From the NCBI GenBank assembly GCA_016207515.1, contig JACQPN010000025.1:124001-188000 (forward strand): a stretch of DNA of 64,000 nucleotides. Direction: 5' to 3'. Within the stretch, counting starts at the first letter, position 1, and the number at the start of each line of letters is the position of its first letter. The notes under the pieces are model-generated. The model was not told the origin of the DNA. It ran no database searches and saw only the letters and a program-made list of their open reading frames with translations. Below, in pieces: positions 33,769 to 44,312 of the stretch. The translations under genes were made by a program, and so were the position numbers. The DNA is from Euryarchaeota archaeon (GTDB lineage Archaea; Thermoplasmatota; SW-10-69-26; JACQPN01).

Positions 33769-34077
33769 TCAGGCTGCGGCTTCCCCGCGGGAGACCGGGC
33801 TTCCTTGCGCGAGGGGCTTTTCCCTTTGCGCGCGTAGGCTCGCGAGGTGCGCGAAGTCCATGAGTTTGATGTACTCCATGCCGTTGGCGGGGCTGATGTT
33901 CGCTTCAAGGATGAAGCCGAGGGCGACGCTCTCGTCTTGGCCGAGAAGCTCAAGGGTCTCGAGGTCGAGCCCGCAGTCACGCGCCTTCGTCTCGAGGGCC
34001 AGGAGGGTGGCCTTCGGGATGAGGTCGTCGTAGTTGAGGTTCAACAGCGTCCGTCTCTGTTTCAGTCGCGCGTTCAT
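33769..34077 (-). CDS. Small protein of unknown function (102 aa)
   Basis: A 102-residue protein, mostly helical: MNARLKQRRTLLNLNYDD, LLALETKARDCGLDLETLEL, then ANGMEYIKLMDFAHLASLRA and a variable tail. No membrane segment, no Cys pair and no recognised family. A TATA-like CGTTAAATAGAC on the minus strand at about 34168-34180 would give a 70-base leader. The 34078-34313 gap upstream is AT-rich and otherwise empty. Confidence 0.55.
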   Translation of the reverse strand: MNARLKQRRTLLNLNYDDLIPKATLLALETKARDCGLDLETLELLGQDESVALGFILEANISPANGMEYIKLMDFAHLASLRAQREKPLAQGSPVSRGEAAA

Positions 34078-34313
34078 GGTTTTTCCCCTCTCTTTCCACC
34101 CGGAAAGGGTCCGCAGGAGTCAACCAAAAGGTTGAGTTCTGCTTCCAGAAATGAGATGCACAGGTGTCTATTTAACGATTATGGTACGAACGTTTCGAAC
34201 AAAATGACATATGCACGAGCGGATTACGATAATATGACGGACGAATACCAATTAGTCCGGAAATAAGGTAAACAACGTACAGATTAGGCTTTTTTCGGTA
34301 CTATGAGCCAGCT

Positions 34314-35465
34314 TTACCGAAGGACGCCCATCGCGGTCAACTTCTCCGGAAGATACGTGTCGGTCACGTAATCAAGACCGTACTTCGCGAGGGCCTGCTG
34401 TTCGGACTTCTTCCCAAGCTGCAACTGGAGATTGATCTCACCGCGCCAATCCTCGTTCGCAAAGCGCGGGTCCGTGAGTTCGGCCTCGAGCGCCTTCACA
34501 TCCTGCTCCGTCAACTTGTCCGTCGGCAACTCATAGTTCACGATGTCGGACGGCGTGATCCCGAGGTACTGCGCAGCGGGGGTCGCCAAGTACTCGCTGA
34601 TGTGCGCCGTCTTTATCGCCCCGTAGGCCACCGACGCGTAGATGCGGAACGACCACGGGTCGCCATCGGTGAAGACGACCACGGGAAGATCCGACTCCTC
34701 GTTGAGCCTCTTGATGAAACGCCTCGTCGAACGCGCGGGTTGGCCCTTGAGGTGGACGAGGATGGCATCGTTCGTCTCGTCGAAACGGTTCTCTACCAAC
34801 CTGTCGAACATACCACCGGTCTCGATCGCGACGACGAGCTTCGCGTCGATCTCCTTGAAATCGAGCTTTCCTTTCTCGACGTTGTAGGGTATGTTGTACC
34901 CGGCGTCGCCCACATCGTCGCGGCAATTGATGCGCCTGCGTTCGCCAGAGCGCACCGTCTCCTCGATCGTGAGGTTCCCCATGACCCTCGCTCCGTCCTC
35001 TTCGGGCCTGAGCTTGAAGTCCTCCCGTAGCGCCCCCGAGATTATCTCAAGGTCCTCGGCGAGCTTGTCGCTTTCCGCCTGCTCTCCGAACTTCGCGAGG
35101 TCCCACCCTTCCGAGATGTAGTACATCTCTCTAAGGGTCGAGGACTTCCTGGTGTCGATCATCTCCTTGATGAAGTCCACCATGTACATCGTGCGAAGGA
35201 GCATGTAGGCGCCATCGGTCGTCTTCGCCGATCGGGCGCTTTCCGATTCACCGTACTTCCACACGCCATGTTCGTCGGACAGGACTATGTTGGACTTCGT
35301 GCGGACAGGAATCGTAAGCTCGGGGACCTTCAGGTCATCGAACTGATTGTAGACGCTCTCGGCGATCTTGTAGAGTTCTTTGAGAGCGACCTGCTGCCGT
35401 CCCGCCGCGACGTTGTCCATCGACTCCTTCTGCTCGCTTGGCTTGCGGGTCTTGCGGGGGGGCAT
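34314..35465 (-). CDS. top6A: DNA topoisomerase VI subunit A
   Basis: A 383-residue Spo11-like protein that carries out the double-strand cleavage of the type IIB topoisomerase. The winged-helix active site has the Tyr pair at residues 115-116 in [10 protein letters not shown]. The TOPRIM domain shows the Glu in [11 protein letters not shown] and the metal-binding [10 protein letters not shown]. Length is typical. It lies 85 bases downstream of top6B on the same strand, the usual archaeal operon order. Together they relax supercoils and decatenate DNA with ATP. Confidence 0.97.
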   Translation of the reverse strand: MPPRKTRKPSEQKESMDNVAAGRQQVALKELYKIAESVYNQFDDLKVPELTIPVRTKSNIVLSDEHGVWKYGESESARSAKTTDGAYMLLRTMYMVDFIKEMIDTRKSSTLREMYYISEGWDLAKFGEQAESDKLAEDLEIISGALREDFKLRPEEDGARVMGNLTIEETVRSGERRRINCRDDVGDAGYNIPYNVEKGKLDFKEIDAKLVVAIETGGMFDRLVENRFDETNDAILVHLKGQPARSTRRFIKRLNEESDLPVVVFTDGDPWSFRIYASVAYGAIKTAHISEYLATPAAQYLGITPSDIVNYELPTDKLTEQDVKALEAELTDPRFANEDWRGEINLQLQLGKKSEQQALAKYGLDYVTDTYLPEKLTAMGVLR

Positions 35466-35550
35466 CAGGCATCAGTCTCCTTGTGACCCTCGGCCGCGAT
35501 GGACTCGCCTTGCTCGTCCATCCGGCCTCGCATATCGCGTCGGCCTCGGC

Positions 35551-37464
35551 TCACGCCTCGACCTCCTTGTATGCTTCGGCCCCTATGACCAATTCTTCAT
35601 CGATGCCCTTCACGTAGAGCTCCGTCTCGTCGAAGTCGTCGGCATCGACCTCCTGCAACTCGAACGCGAAATCGCGCGATTCGCCCGTCGGTATCCGCTT
35701 CACTTCCCAGAGGACCAGGCCGTCACGGAGCTCGGCCGCCTTCGGCTCGACGTCCGCCAGTTTCGCCCCGTGCGGCACGACGGAGATCAGCGAGAACGTC
35801 TTCCCGTGGTGCGTGTAGTTGGTGAGCGTTAGCTTCACACGCGTCGTCCTCTTCGCCTTGTCGTGGAGTATCGAATCGGTGATCATCATGTTGTTCATGA
35901 TCTTCGCGACGACCCCCTCGATGTCCGGGACGGGCTTGCCGACGATCTTCGCCGATTTCGCAGCGATCATGGGGAGGATCTTCCGTATCAACTCCATCTT
36001 CGCCTTGAGGTAATCGTACTTCTTGCGTTTGCTGATGTGGCTCTTCATGCGGCGGGCGCATTCGCGTAGCGCCAACTGCACCTCGTTCTTCATCACCTCG
36101 ATGTCGGCGACCGCCTCCTTCGCTTCCGACGTGAACGGCACGTTGGTGGACGCGACGTGGACCAAGATCACGGCCGGGCCGAACGGGATGCCCTTCCCGC
36201 CACGCTGGTCGAGGTCATACCTACGCCAATCGATCTCCTCCACGGCGTGCGTCACGGCGCAACCGCCCTTGTTGTACATGAGCGGCACGCGGTTGGCGAA
36301 GCGGAAGATGCGGACCTGTTCCTCGCCGTTGAGCTTGCCGCCGTAGGCGATGCCGGCCTCCACCTGGAAAGGATTCCCGGAGTAGACGGCCGCCGGCCTC
36401 GTCGCCGTCACGAAGAACTCGGCCTCCGTGATCTCCTTCTTAAGCCCCTTCTTCACCAGGAGTTCCCCGATGGGCGAGAGGCAATCCGTGGGCGGCGCCA
36501 TCACCTTGACTTTCCTGAAAGCGTCGACGAGCCGCTTGGCGTCGTCGAGTTCGAGTGACTTCGGTTTCGCGTTCTCCTCGAGTTTCGCCGCCTCGATGAT
36601 GTCGCGGGCCGTGCGGTATCCGACACGGCTGAATTCCGTCGTGAGAAAAGAAGTGAGTTTGTTGGTCTCCGTGGCCTTCAACATCTTGAGGAGTGTCCCG
36701 AGCTCTATCCCCTCCGGATGCGGCTTGATCTCCGCCGTCGGCGCGGGAAGCTGGTCCGTTGCGCGCTCGAATATCACGGTCTCGCCGTCCGGTTCCTTGA
36801 AAGTGATCTTAGCATGCGGGTTGACGATCGCCGTCGAGCGTAGGTACTCGTAGACGGATTGCGCGCCGCGTTGGTACTTGGCCTCGAGGTGTACTGCGAT
36901 ACTCGTCCCGTGGGGCTTGTCCCAACGGACCTGGTCCTCTTTGAGGACCTCCGCACGGTTTTTTTGCGTGTCGAGGCGGATCTCGAGCCTGTACGCGGGG
37001 TAATCGGGGCCGATCTTGCTCGTCACGACCGCGTGTTTACCCGTGGTGAGATTCGCATACATCACGACCGCGGAGATCCCTATCCCCTGTTGGCCCCGCG
37101 ATTGCCGTATCTGGTGGAAGCGCGACCCGTAAAGGAGGCGCCCGAAGACATTCGGGATCTGCGCCTTGACGATACCCGGTCCATTGTCCTCGACTGTGAG
37201 GATCAACTCATCCGTCCCGCCCTTCGATATCGCGACGTTGACCTCGGGAAGGATGGAGGCTTCCTCACAGGCGTCAAGGGCATTGTCGACCGCTTCCTTG
37301 ACGGCCGTGATGAGCGAGCGCGTCGACGAATCGAAGCCGAGGACGTGCTTGTTGCGTTCGAAGAACTCCGCGACGCTGATGTCCTTCTGTTTCTTCGCAA
37401 GTTCCGTGGCGATCGGCGCCGATGTAATGGAAGTCGTAGACGTCCCTCCGGGGGCTTTTCCCAT
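35551..37464 (-). CDS. top6B: DNA topoisomerase VI subunit B
   Basis: A 637-residue ATPase subunit. The GHKL Bergerat fold shows [10 protein letters not shown] (57-66, Mg-binding Asn61) and VEDNGPGI (91-98), with the ATP-lid region [17 protein letters not shown]. An H2TH-like insert and a transducer domain follow, and an Ig-like C-terminal extension is present, as in euryarchaeal Top6B. The TATA box at 37491-37498 lies about 30 bases before the ATG at 37464, so the transcript is probably leaderless and covers top6A too. Confidence 0.97.
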   Translation of the reverse strand: MGKAPGGTSTTSITSAPIATELAKKQKDISVAEFFERNKHVLGFDSSTRSLITAVKEAVDNALDACEEASILPEVNVAISKGGTDELILTVEDNGPGIVKAQIPNVFGRLLYGSRFHQIRQSRGQQGIGISAVVMYANLTTGKHAVVTSKIGPDYPAYRLEIRLDTQKNRAEVLKEDQVRWDKPHGTSIAVHLEAKYQRGAQSVYEYLRSTAIVNPHAKITFKEPDGETVIFERATDQLPAPTAEIKPHPEGIELGTLLKMLKATETNKLTSFLTTEFSRVGYRTARDIIEAAKLEENAKPKSLELDDAKRLVDAFRKVKVMAPPTDCLSPIGELLVKKGLKKEITEAEFFVTATRPAAVYSGNPFQVEAGIAYGGKLNGEEQVRIFRFANRVPLMYNKGGCAVTHAVEEIDWRRYDLDQRGGKGIPFGPAVILVHVASTNVPFTSEAKEAVADIEVMKNEVQLALRECARRMKSHISKRKKYDYLKAKMELIRKILPMIAAKSAKIVGKPVPDIEGVVAKIMNNMMITDSILHDKAKRTTRVKLTLTNYTHHGKTFSLISVVPHGAKLADVEPKAAELRDGLVLWEVKRIPTGESRDFAFELQEVDADDFDETELYVKGIDEELVIGAEAYKEVEA

Positions 37465-37490
37465 CCCGGTCGTCCAAGGAGCGGACCCGC

Positions 37491-37498
37491 GTATAAAG
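37491..37498 (-). promoter_or_regulatory. TATA box of top6B-top6A
   Basis: CTTTATAC on the minus strand, about 30 bases upstream of the top6B ATG. Confidence 0.7.
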
Positions 37499-37685
37499 TC
37501 TTTGTTTTTTAACGCGCGCTAAGGAGGAAAAGGCGTTTCACGTCCCTTGCGCCGTCGACCGCAAGCCGCGCGTGATACGCGATACGGCTCAGTTTTCAAG
37601 CCGTCGCATGACGCACGCTTCCCTCCCCCGTGCGGTCATGTGGCTCGCCGCGTCGCCGCCCTCGTTCCAGAACACGCGAAGGGCT

Positions 37686-38600
37686 TCAACGCGTCCGACG
37701 TCTTGCGACCAGTGCCGCGCACGCGAGGACCGCGAGAAACCACGGCTCAAGCCCAGGCACGACGTTCTTTCCCGCAAGTTGGAAACTGAACTTGGGCTTG
37801 TCCCCGATGAGGTCGGGGCGCGTAGGGTGGAGGCTTTCGGCCTGGATCTCCACCGTCCCGCCTTCGTCGGTCGACCAAGGTGTCCTGATCTCGACCTGGA
37901 GGTCGCGCGTGTTCGTCGCGCCGTCCGCGAGGCTTTCGAGGGTCAGTCGGGGTGGCAGCGTGATGATGCTGAACTCGGGGGACGTGGTGAGCCGGAACCG
38001 GACTTCGACGGGCGAGTTCCCAAGGTTCATGAGCGTGAACGGGACGATGATGGGCAGACCGCCGCGAGACGGGATGGATTGGCCTTGGGGGCCTTGGAAG
38101 GCGAGTTTGGAGATGAAAAGAGGAATGACGTCTTCCTTGGTGGCCTCGCATTGCGTCGTGGGCATGTTCCCGTTCGCTTCGAAGGACGCCCTGACCGTGA
38201 TCGCGCCTCGAACCAACGCCGGCGCACGAAGACTTGCATTCAGGAACATATCCGTCTCGTTCGTCTTTGAGTTCCCGAAGACGTTTCGTGCCTCGACATC
38301 GAAGGCCAGCGTGACGTTGTGGATTGTGTAATTTAGCCACTCGGGCTGGGAGACGACCTCAAGGCGCGCGATGCTTCGAGCCGGCGCCTGCCGGCCTTGG
38401 TCGACGCCAGGAGCTGATCCCGGGCTGAAGATGTAGTCGACGGCCACCTTCATCGCCTGCACCCGATTTGGCACGAGCCCTGCGCCGAGGTCACCTAGCC
38501 GCACGTTGCAACTTGTCATCGACTGTGCGTGAACGCCCGGTAGCGCGACGGCCGCGAATGGCATCAAAATGAGGATAACAAGAAGTATGCGCTGGGACAT
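37686..38600 (-). CDS. Secreted anchored protein with PGF-CTERM-like tail
   Basis: A 304-residue protein with a signal peptide (1-25, ending VHA), beta-rich modules with CARDB-like patterns (FTLMNLGNSPVEVRFRL) and N-glycosylation sequons (NYT, NVT, NET, NAS). The end is VPGLEPWFLAVLACAALVARRRTR-like: a P-G-x-E motif, one hydrophobic helix and a basic tail, a variant of the PGF-CTERM signal handled by archaeosortase. Function unknown; likely a cell-surface structural or binding protein. It has its own promoter region between pan and top6B. Confidence 0.8.
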   Translation of the reverse strand: MSQRILLVILILMPFAAVALPGVHAQSMTSCNVRLGDLGAGLVPNRVQAMKVAVDYIFSPGSAPGVDQGRQAPARSIARLEVVSQPEWLNYTIHNVTLAFDVEARNVFGNSKTNETDMFLNASLRAPALVRGAITVRASFEANGNMPTTQCEATKEDVIPLFISKLAFQGPQGQSIPSRGGLPIIVPFTLMNLGNSPVEVRFRLTTSPEFSIITLPPRLTLESLADGATNTRDLQVEIRTPWSTDEGGTVEIQAESLHPTRPDLIGDKPKFSFQLAGKNVVPGLEPWFLAVLACAALVARRRTR

Positions 38601-38705
38601 CGACGCCCTTTGCTAGGCCGGAACCCTACTTAAGAATATTGGGAATGGGGCAGGATTGACCTGTCGGCGGCCGGGCGGGAACCGGCCCAGAGCAGCGATT
38701 CTTCC

Positions 38706-39941
38706 CTAGGCGAACGCCGCGTCCTTGACCACTTTGTCGGTCTCGCGCATCCTGTGCCCGAGGATCTTTTCGATGGCGCGCTCGAAGTCGTTCATGCTGA
38801 TCGTCTCGCGCTCTTCGCGTATGGCGAACATGCCGGCCTCGGTGCAGACCGCCTTGATGTCGGCGCCGCTTGCCGTGACCGGGCATTCGCTTGCGAGGCC
38901 AGCGAGGTCGACGCCTTCGGCGACACTCATCCTTCGCGTGTGGATCTTGAATATCTCCAACCGACCGGTCTCGTCGGGGAGTTTCACCTCGATCATTCGG
39001 TCGAAGCGGCCTGGGCGTAGAAGCGCCTGGTCGAGCATGTCCGGGCGGTTCGTCGCCGCGATGATCTTCACGTCGCCGCGGGCGTTGAAGCCGTCCATCT
39101 CGGAAAGAAGCTGCATAAGGGTCCTTTGCACTTCGCGATCCCCGCTCGTCGACGCTTCGTAGCGCGACGCCCCGATGGCGTCGAGTTCGTCGATGAAGAG
39201 GATGGTCGGACCCTTTTCGCGTGCCATCTGGAAGAGTTCGCGCACCAGGCGAGCGCCTTCCCCGATGTACTTCTGCACGAGTTCGCTACCGGCGAGTTTG
39301 ATGAACGTCGCTTCCGTGTGGTGGGCGACGGCCTTTGCAAGAAGCGTCTTTCCCGTCCCGGGCGGGCCATAGAGGAGAACCCCTTTCGGCGGGTCTATCC
39401 CGACGCGTTCGAAGAGTTCCGGGCGTTTCATCGGAAGCTCGACGGTCTCGCGGATCTCTCGCACCTGGGTCGTCATCCCACCTATCTCGTCGTAGGTGGT
39501 CGTCGGCGCGTCGATGACCTCCGCGCCGTAGACTAGTGGATCCATCGATGGCGGGAGCACACCAACCACAGAGAGTGATTGTTGATTGAGAGCGACGCGA
39601 GTTCCCGGGACAAGCGATTTGCGGTCGATGAATTCCGCCGCTTGGACCACGAAGTGGGGTCCGGTGGAGCTTTTCAAGACGATGCGTCCATTCTCGAGCG
39701 TGTCTTTGACGTAACCGACGAGTAGCGGCGGTGTCTTGAGTTTCTCGATCTCCGCGCGGAGTGCTTTTACCTCGCGAAGAAGCCTTTGGCGGTCCATCTC
39801 TGCGAGACGGTATTGGCTTTCGAGACGGCGTTTCTGCTCCCGGAGTTGCGCGTTACGATCCTCGAGGGATTTCAGTGGGTCGTCCGACTCGACCTGTTCC
39901 TTTCCCTCCGCCTCGTCCCCCACGTCACGCTCCTCTGCCAT
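38706..39941 (-). CDS. pan: Proteasome-activating nucleotidase (PAN-type AAA ATPase)
   Basis: A 411-residue ATPase. A coiled coil (about 25-70) and OB domain (72-127) precede the AAA domain with Walker A GPPGTGKT (192-199), Walker [12 protein letters not shown] and the arginine-finger region RPGRFDR. PAN unfolds substrates and opens the 20S proteasome gate. The C-terminus is DAAFA, not the HbYX (hydrophobic-Tyr-any residue) tail that most PANs insert into the 20S ring, so gate opening may differ. No 20S genes are in the window. A TATA box TCAATATATA lies at 39991-40000. Confidence 0.93.
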   Translation of the reverse strand: MAEERDVGDEAEGKEQVESDDPLKSLEDRNAQLREQKRRLESQYRLAEMDRQRLLREVKALRAEIEKLKTPPLLVGYVKDTLENGRIVLKSSTGPHFVVQAAEFIDRKSLVPGTRVALNQQSLSVVGVLPPSMDPLVYGAEVIDAPTTTYDEIGGMTTQVREIRETVELPMKRPELFERVGIDPPKGVLLYGPPGTGKTLLAKAVAHHTEATFIKLAGSELVQKYIGEGARLVRELFQMAREKGPTILFIDELDAIGASRYEASTSGDREVQRTLMQLLSEMDGFNARGDVKIIAATNRPDMLDQALLRPGRFDRMIEVKLPDETGRLEIFKIHTRRMSVAEGVDLAGLASECPVTASGADIKAVCTEAGMFAIREERETISMNDFERAIEKILGHRMRETDKVVKDAAFA

Positions 39942-40167
39942 GGACTAAATACCGCCTAAAGCCGACCGGCTCATAAGTCCTCTTAGGCCGTATATATTGA
40001 TTGTGTTACATCGGATGGTCGGGCGTGGGGACCATCGGAATCGACACCGACATGCCCCGTGGCCCGCCCCAAAAGGGGGCTCCGAAGCGCGACGTCGGGC
40101 GGCCTCCTTTCGGCCGCCGCACGCGTGACCTTTAAAGGCCCGCTCCAGATTGTGGGGCGAGCGTGGA

Positions 40168-40677
40168 ATGCTGGAGTGCGAGATCTGTGGGAAAACGGTC
40201 CCAAACGTAAGAAAAGCCACCATCGAGGGGACCATCCTCAACGTCTGCGGTGATTGCGCCCGCTTCGGTGTGGAGCACGTGGGGCCCGCGATGGAAGTGA
40301 CCAGAAGAAGCGCGGTCGTAGAAGCTCTGCGCAAGCGCGCCCAGCGGGGGACGAGCCGCGACGTCTACAAGGAGATGGTCATGGAGCTCGCGCCCGATTA
40401 CGGTGAGCGGATACGCACGGCCCGCATGGCGAAGGGCTGGTCGGTGGAGGATCTGGCGTTGAGGATCCTTGAGAAGAAGGGCGTGCTCGCAAAGGTGGAG
40501 CATGGGTTACAGCCGCCGAGCGACGACCTGGCCCGCAAGCTCGAGAAATCGTTGGGGATAACCCTCTTCGAGAAGGTCGAGGCGAACTTGCCTACTGGCA
40601 AAGGCAGCGGGAACCCGAACATCACGCTCGGCGACCTCATCAAACGCCAACTTGGAAAAGGAGGCCAAGAAAAATGA
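40168..40677 (+). CDS. Multiprotein bridging factor 1-like regulator
   Basis: A 169-residue protein. An N-terminal zinc ribbon (C4-x2-C7 and C27-x2-C30) is joined by a basic linker to a Cro-type helix-turn-helix (about 75-135; YGERIRTARMAKGWSVEDL, KVEHGLQPPSDDLARKLEK). This is the archaeal MBF1 layout. A TATA box at 40129-40138 gives a short leader. The gene overlaps the aminopeptidase gene by 4 bases (ATGA), so they are co-translated. Confidence 0.93.
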   Translation: MLECEICGKTVPNVRKATIEGTILNVCGDCARFGVEHVGPAMEVTRRSAVVEALRKRAQRGTSRDVYKEMVMELAPDYGERIRTARMAKGWSVEDLALRILEKKGVLAKVEHGLQPPSDDLARKLEKSLGITLFEKVEANLPTGKGSGNPNITLGDLIKRQLGKGGQEK

Positions 40678-41570
40678 CGCTCACGGCTGAGGAGGTCGAG
40701 AAGATCAAGAAGGCAGGGGCGATCTCCGCCAACGCGCGGCGGCACGGCGCCAAACTTCTCAAGGAAGGCGCGAAACTTATCGAGATCGCGGAAGAGCTCG
40801 AGAACCTCATGCGAAAGGAGGGCGCGGAACCGGCGTTCCCATGCTGCCTGACTTTGAACCGCGACGCGGCCCATTACACGCCAAAGCCCGGCGACGAGAC
40901 CGTCCTCAAGAAGGGGGACGTCGTGAAGTTGGACCTTGGAGCCCATGTGGACGGCTACATCGGCGACACGGCAGTGACCGTCGAGGTGGGAACGGACCAC
41001 CACGCCAAACTCATTTCGGCAAGCCAGGAGGCGCTGAAGAACGCGATCGCGTTGGTCAAGCCAGGCCGTAAGATCGCTGAGATCGGCGGCAGCATCGAGG
41101 CCACCATCCGAGGATTCGGCTTCAAGCCCATCGTGAACCTTACAGGCCATTCCATCGAGCCCTACCTGCTCCACGCGGGCGTCTCCATCCCGAACGTCGG
41201 CCGGGGCGCGGGCGTCTTAGAGGAGGGCATGGTCATCGCGATCGAACCGTTCGCAACGGATGGCGTGGGTCGAATCAAGGAGTCGAACGACGGGAACATC
41301 TGCCTCTTCCTCGATGCCCGGCCGCAACGAGTGCCCGGCGCCAAGGCCCTCCTCTCCGACATTGAGAAGGCGCGGCCCAAGCTTCCTTTCGCCTCACGCT
41401 GGATGAAACGGCCCGGCGACGATCGGTTCGAATTCAACCTCATGACGCTCGTCCGGTCCCGCGCCGTGTTGTCTTACCCGGTCTTGCGGGAGGAGGCCGA
41501 CGGCATGGTGAGCCAAGCGGAGCATACGATCATCGTGTCAGGCGATGGCGCGATCGTGACGACGGCGTAG
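40674..41570 (+). CDS. map: Methionine aminopeptidase, type II
   Basis: A 298-residue enzyme that removes the initiator Met. The metal ligands are visible: D in KLDLGAHVDG and in YIGDTAV, H in LTGHSIEP, E in IAIEPFAT and E in SQAEHTII. A type II insert of about 60 residues lies before the last ligand (about 205-265). The gene overlaps the MBF1-like gene by 4 bases. Archaeal length and layout are normal. Confidence 0.97.
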   Translation: MTLTAEEVEKIKKAGAISANARRHGAKLLKEGAKLIEIAEELENLMRKEGAEPAFPCCLTLNRDAAHYTPKPGDETVLKKGDVVKLDLGAHVDGYIGDTAVTVEVGTDHHAKLISASQEALKNAIALVKPGRKIAEIGGSIEATIRGFGFKPIVNLTGHSIEPYLLHAGVSIPNVGRGAGVLEEGMVIAIEPFATDGVGRIKESNDGNICLFLDARPQRVPGAKALLSDIEKARPKLPFASRWMKRPGDDRFEFNLMTLVRSRAVLSYPVLREEADGMVSQAEHTIIVSGDGAIVTTA

Positions 41571-41900
41571 TGACTTGCCGAAGCTGGCGGGGAATGCGTG
41601 CGAACGTGCATCGGGCGTCGTCGCGAAAACAATTCGACGTAATAGGGCGAAAGCTCGGGGAGAAAAGTTGGAAGGGGTGCTGGCCTCACTAGGAGGGGAT
41701 GGGATGCACTTAACAACTACCAGCCGGGCCCTTCCATGTGTTATTACCCTTGCTAACTATAAATAACTTACGAAATTATTCAAGCGGGATATATAAATGT
41801 AGAATTTCCCGAACTTGTGAACAACGGCGCTTACATTTCAAGCCCGCCGCCTTCCATGCCCACTTATCGCGCGACCAATATTCGATGAATTCTTATTAAA
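41571..41900. other. AT-rich gap with two TATA-like elements, no gene seen
   Basis: The 330 bases between the converging map and Sm-like genes hold CTATAAATA at about 41757-41765 and GATATATAAATG at about 41789-41800. Both could drive a rightward transcript starting at about 41790-41825, but no open frame follows. A small non-coding RNA is possible; I see no C/D-box or tRNA signature. Confidence 0.35.
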
Positions 41901-42116
41901 CTATTGCGGATTGATCGTGACCACGTTGTTGCCGCGAAGCACCACGGTGCCGAGGCGGCGATTATTCTCGTTGGCCCGCTCCTCTGTCTCTTCCAAGACG
42001 AGGTTCATGTATTGGTCGTACCCGACCAATTTCCCCTCCAAAGTCCGGCCGTCCTTGAGCATGAGGGACAGACGTTTGTTCATGTGTTTCTCGAGGACAT
42101 CGAGGGGCATAGCCAT
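41901..42116 (-). CDS. Archaeal Sm-like (LSm) RNA-binding protein
   Basis: A 71-residue protein with both Sm motifs: Sm1 around KRLSLMLKDGRTLEGKLVGYDQYMNLVL and Sm2 LGTVVLRGNNVVTI. Such proteins form heptameric rings that bind U-rich RNA. TATA box at 42145-42152, about 32 bases before the ATG. Confidence 0.95.
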   Translation of the reverse strand: MAMPLDVLEKHMNKRLSLMLKDGRTLEGKLVGYDQYMNLVLEETEERANENNRRLGTVVLRGNNVVTINPQ

Positions 42117-42221
42117 GATAATCCCGCCTTGAAAGCGGTCGAGGGTATAAAGCCGTTCCTTAGGAAGGGCCGGGAAGCCCGCCGCGACGCCGGGATCCCT
42201 CGAAACCCATCCAACACGGCG

Positions 42222-44312
42222 TCAGGCGGAGCGATTGGCGTGCCTTGACTCGAAAAAGCCCCGTACCTCCGCGTCTGGGTCGAGCGACGCGTGGAGTCCC
42301 TGGATATCGCCTGCAAGCCTCTCGGCGCGCCGATCGAGTATGAGCAGGACGCCACGATCCGTTTCGCTCCTTATGAGCCGCCCCGCAGCCTGCAGCAGCC
42401 GCCGCTTCATCGGTGCTTCCACAGCGTACTCGAAGCCTCTGCCGAACTTTGCATCGTAATAGTTCTCCAATGCCTTTAGGCGAAAACTCGGCTTTGGATA
42501 CGGAAGGCCCACGACGACGACCATTTCCAGTTCGTCGGCGGGAAAGTCCATCCCTTCGGAGAGGCGCCCGCCGATGACGCCGAGAAGCGCCCTGCCGCGT
42601 TTCGACCGGAACTCCGTCACAAGCCCCATGAGCTCCCCTTGGGTCATCGCCCTGCGTTCGGCGAGACTCACCGTGAGGTCGAGACTGGGGGCGACGCGCT
42701 CGAGCAGGTCGTAGCTCGGGAAGAAGACGGCACAACTTCGGCCCGCGGCCCGCAATGCGCCGTTGATGCGGTTCGCGAGTTTCGAAGCGGCCTGGGGGTC
42801 CCGAGCGACCTCCTCGTGCTTTGTGGAGACGTCTCTTGCGAATATCGCCAAACGGTTAACGGCCGGGAAAGGGGACGGAATGGAAAGCAGGGGCGTGTTC
42901 GGCGGGAGCCCAATGGAGTCCCGGTACTCTTCCAGAGGGCGCAATGTCCCCGACATGTGGATGCTCGCGTGCGCCTCCAGGAGCGAACGCGTGACGAGGC
43001 TCGGGTCCAGGCACGCCGCGGTAAGCTCCGGACCGCCCGACGAACGGGTGATGAGTTTGACGTGCGCTTCATCGGCGAGCGATAGCCAACTCTCAAGGAA
43101 GCTCCCAGCGGAGTGGATGTAGCTACGCGGGAGCTTGCCCTGCTTCCTTTTTCTCTCCCGGATGCTCTCGCCGAAGTCCAACATCCGCTTGATGGCCTCC
43201 CGTAGCCGCACCGTCGTGGTGCGCAGTCGGCTCAGGAGCATCGCCTCGAAATCGCCGTCAGCGACTGGGGCATCCTCCTCGACGAGCGACCCGTCGGCGA
43301 GTTCCTCGATGGCGGAGCGCAGTTCCGCAAGGAGCCTTGTCAAAGGAACACCTTCCAGCACCTCCAGGTCTCCGAATGAACGCGTCTCGGACATGGCGTG
43401 ATCGATCGAACCGCGTGAAAGCCTGTAAGTCAGGATGTCGCGGGCGTAATCAGGAAGGTTGTGGGCTTCGTCGACGACCACGACGAAATCGGTGATCTGT
43501 CCGCCGGTCCATGAGAGAAGTGAGCGTCGCAGCTCCGGGTGGAAAAAGTAGGCATAGGGCGCTACGACTAGGCTAGCGTCCTTTAGAAGAAGTTTCGTGA
43601 ACTCGTAGGGGCAGACGCCTTCGCGACGCGCCGCCGCAACGACCTCCTCGCCCGTCGGATTCGCGGAGCGCGCCCAATCTTCAAGGCCGTCCAATGACCG
43701 GCCCCACATGTTGCCATAAAAGCGGCATGTGAGGCGGGCGGCGGAACTGGACGAATCGCCCAGCCGAGACCCAGCGCTTCGGAAGGGGCGCCTCGCATCG
43801 TTGCCACCTGTCGATCGCGCCGTCCTCCACTGATCCCGACTGCCCGGGGACTGCCTTGCGCTTCCCGGCCCCGCGTTCCACGTGACGTCGCCCACGCGGT
43901 GTGCTTCCTCGACGCCACGTTTCCGGTCGCGGCACATCTTCGCAAGCTCTTCCGCATCGGCGCCATCGAACTCACGCTCCTCGTCGGCGAGAAGGCAGAG
44001 GTTGCGGCGTCCTTGCAGTGCGACTGCGTGGATCGGGAGCCCTGCCCGCTCGCGGATCGCCCGGAATTCTCGTATTACCTGTACGGCTTGGCTGTTCGTC
44101 CGCGTGAGGTAGAGGATGCGCTTCGCCTTCGGAAGCGCCGCTTCGAAAACGCCCGTGAGCGCACAGACGGTCTTTCCCATGCCGGTGCCCGCCTCGACGA
44201 CCACGTGGGCTTCGCTTTCGACCGCTCGTTGGAAGAGCGTCATCATCTCTTCTTGCCCGGGCCGGGGCACGTAGGGGAAAAGACGCACACGCCGGAGAAG
44301 GTGGCGGCTCAT
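42222..44312 (-). CDS. XPD/Rad3-like DNA helicase with Fe-S domain
   Basis: A 696-residue superfamily 2 helicase. Walker A AGTGMGKT lies at 41-48 and the DEAH box is in VVVDEAHNLPDY. Four Cys that should hold a 4Fe-4S cluster are C106 (NLCLL), C127 (KMCRD), C196 (LTCRFY) and C234 (GVCPYE). Between C127 and C196 lies a low-complexity, Arg/Ser/Gly-rich insert of about 60 residues (134-193) not normal for XPD. Later motifs include IGGRLSEGMDFP and QAAGRLIRSETDRG. It unwinds DNA 5' to 3', likely in repair. The ATG at 44312 is preferred over the 46-codon longer frame. Confidence 0.92.
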   Translation of the reverse strand: MSRHLLRRVRLFPYVPRPGQEEMMTLFQRAVESEAHVVVEAGTGMGKTVCALTGVFEAALPKAKRILYLTRTNSQAVQVIREFRAIRERAGLPIHAVALQGRRNLCLLADEEREFDGADAEELAKMCRDRKRGVEEAHRVGDVTWNAGPGSARQSPGSRDQWRTARSTGGNDARRPFRSAGSRLGDSSSSAARLTCRFYGNMWGRSLDGLEDWARSANPTGEEVVAAARREGVCPYEFTKLLLKDASLVVAPYAYFFHPELRRSLLSWTGGQITDFVVVVDEAHNLPDYARDILTYRLSRGSIDHAMSETRSFGDLEVLEGVPLTRLLAELRSAIEELADGSLVEEDAPVADGDFEAMLLSRLRTTTVRLREAIKRMLDFGESIRERKRKQGKLPRSYIHSAGSFLESWLSLADEAHVKLITRSSGGPELTAACLDPSLVTRSLLEAHASIHMSGTLRPLEEYRDSIGLPPNTPLLSIPSPFPAVNRLAIFARDVSTKHEEVARDPQAASKLANRINGALRAAGRSCAVFFPSYDLLERVAPSLDLTVSLAERRAMTQGELMGLVTEFRSKRGRALLGVIGGRLSEGMDFPADELEMVVVVGLPYPKPSFRLKALENYYDAKFGRGFEYAVEAPMKRRLLQAAGRLIRSETDRGVLLILDRRAERLAGDIQGLHASLDPDAEVRGFFESRHANRSA

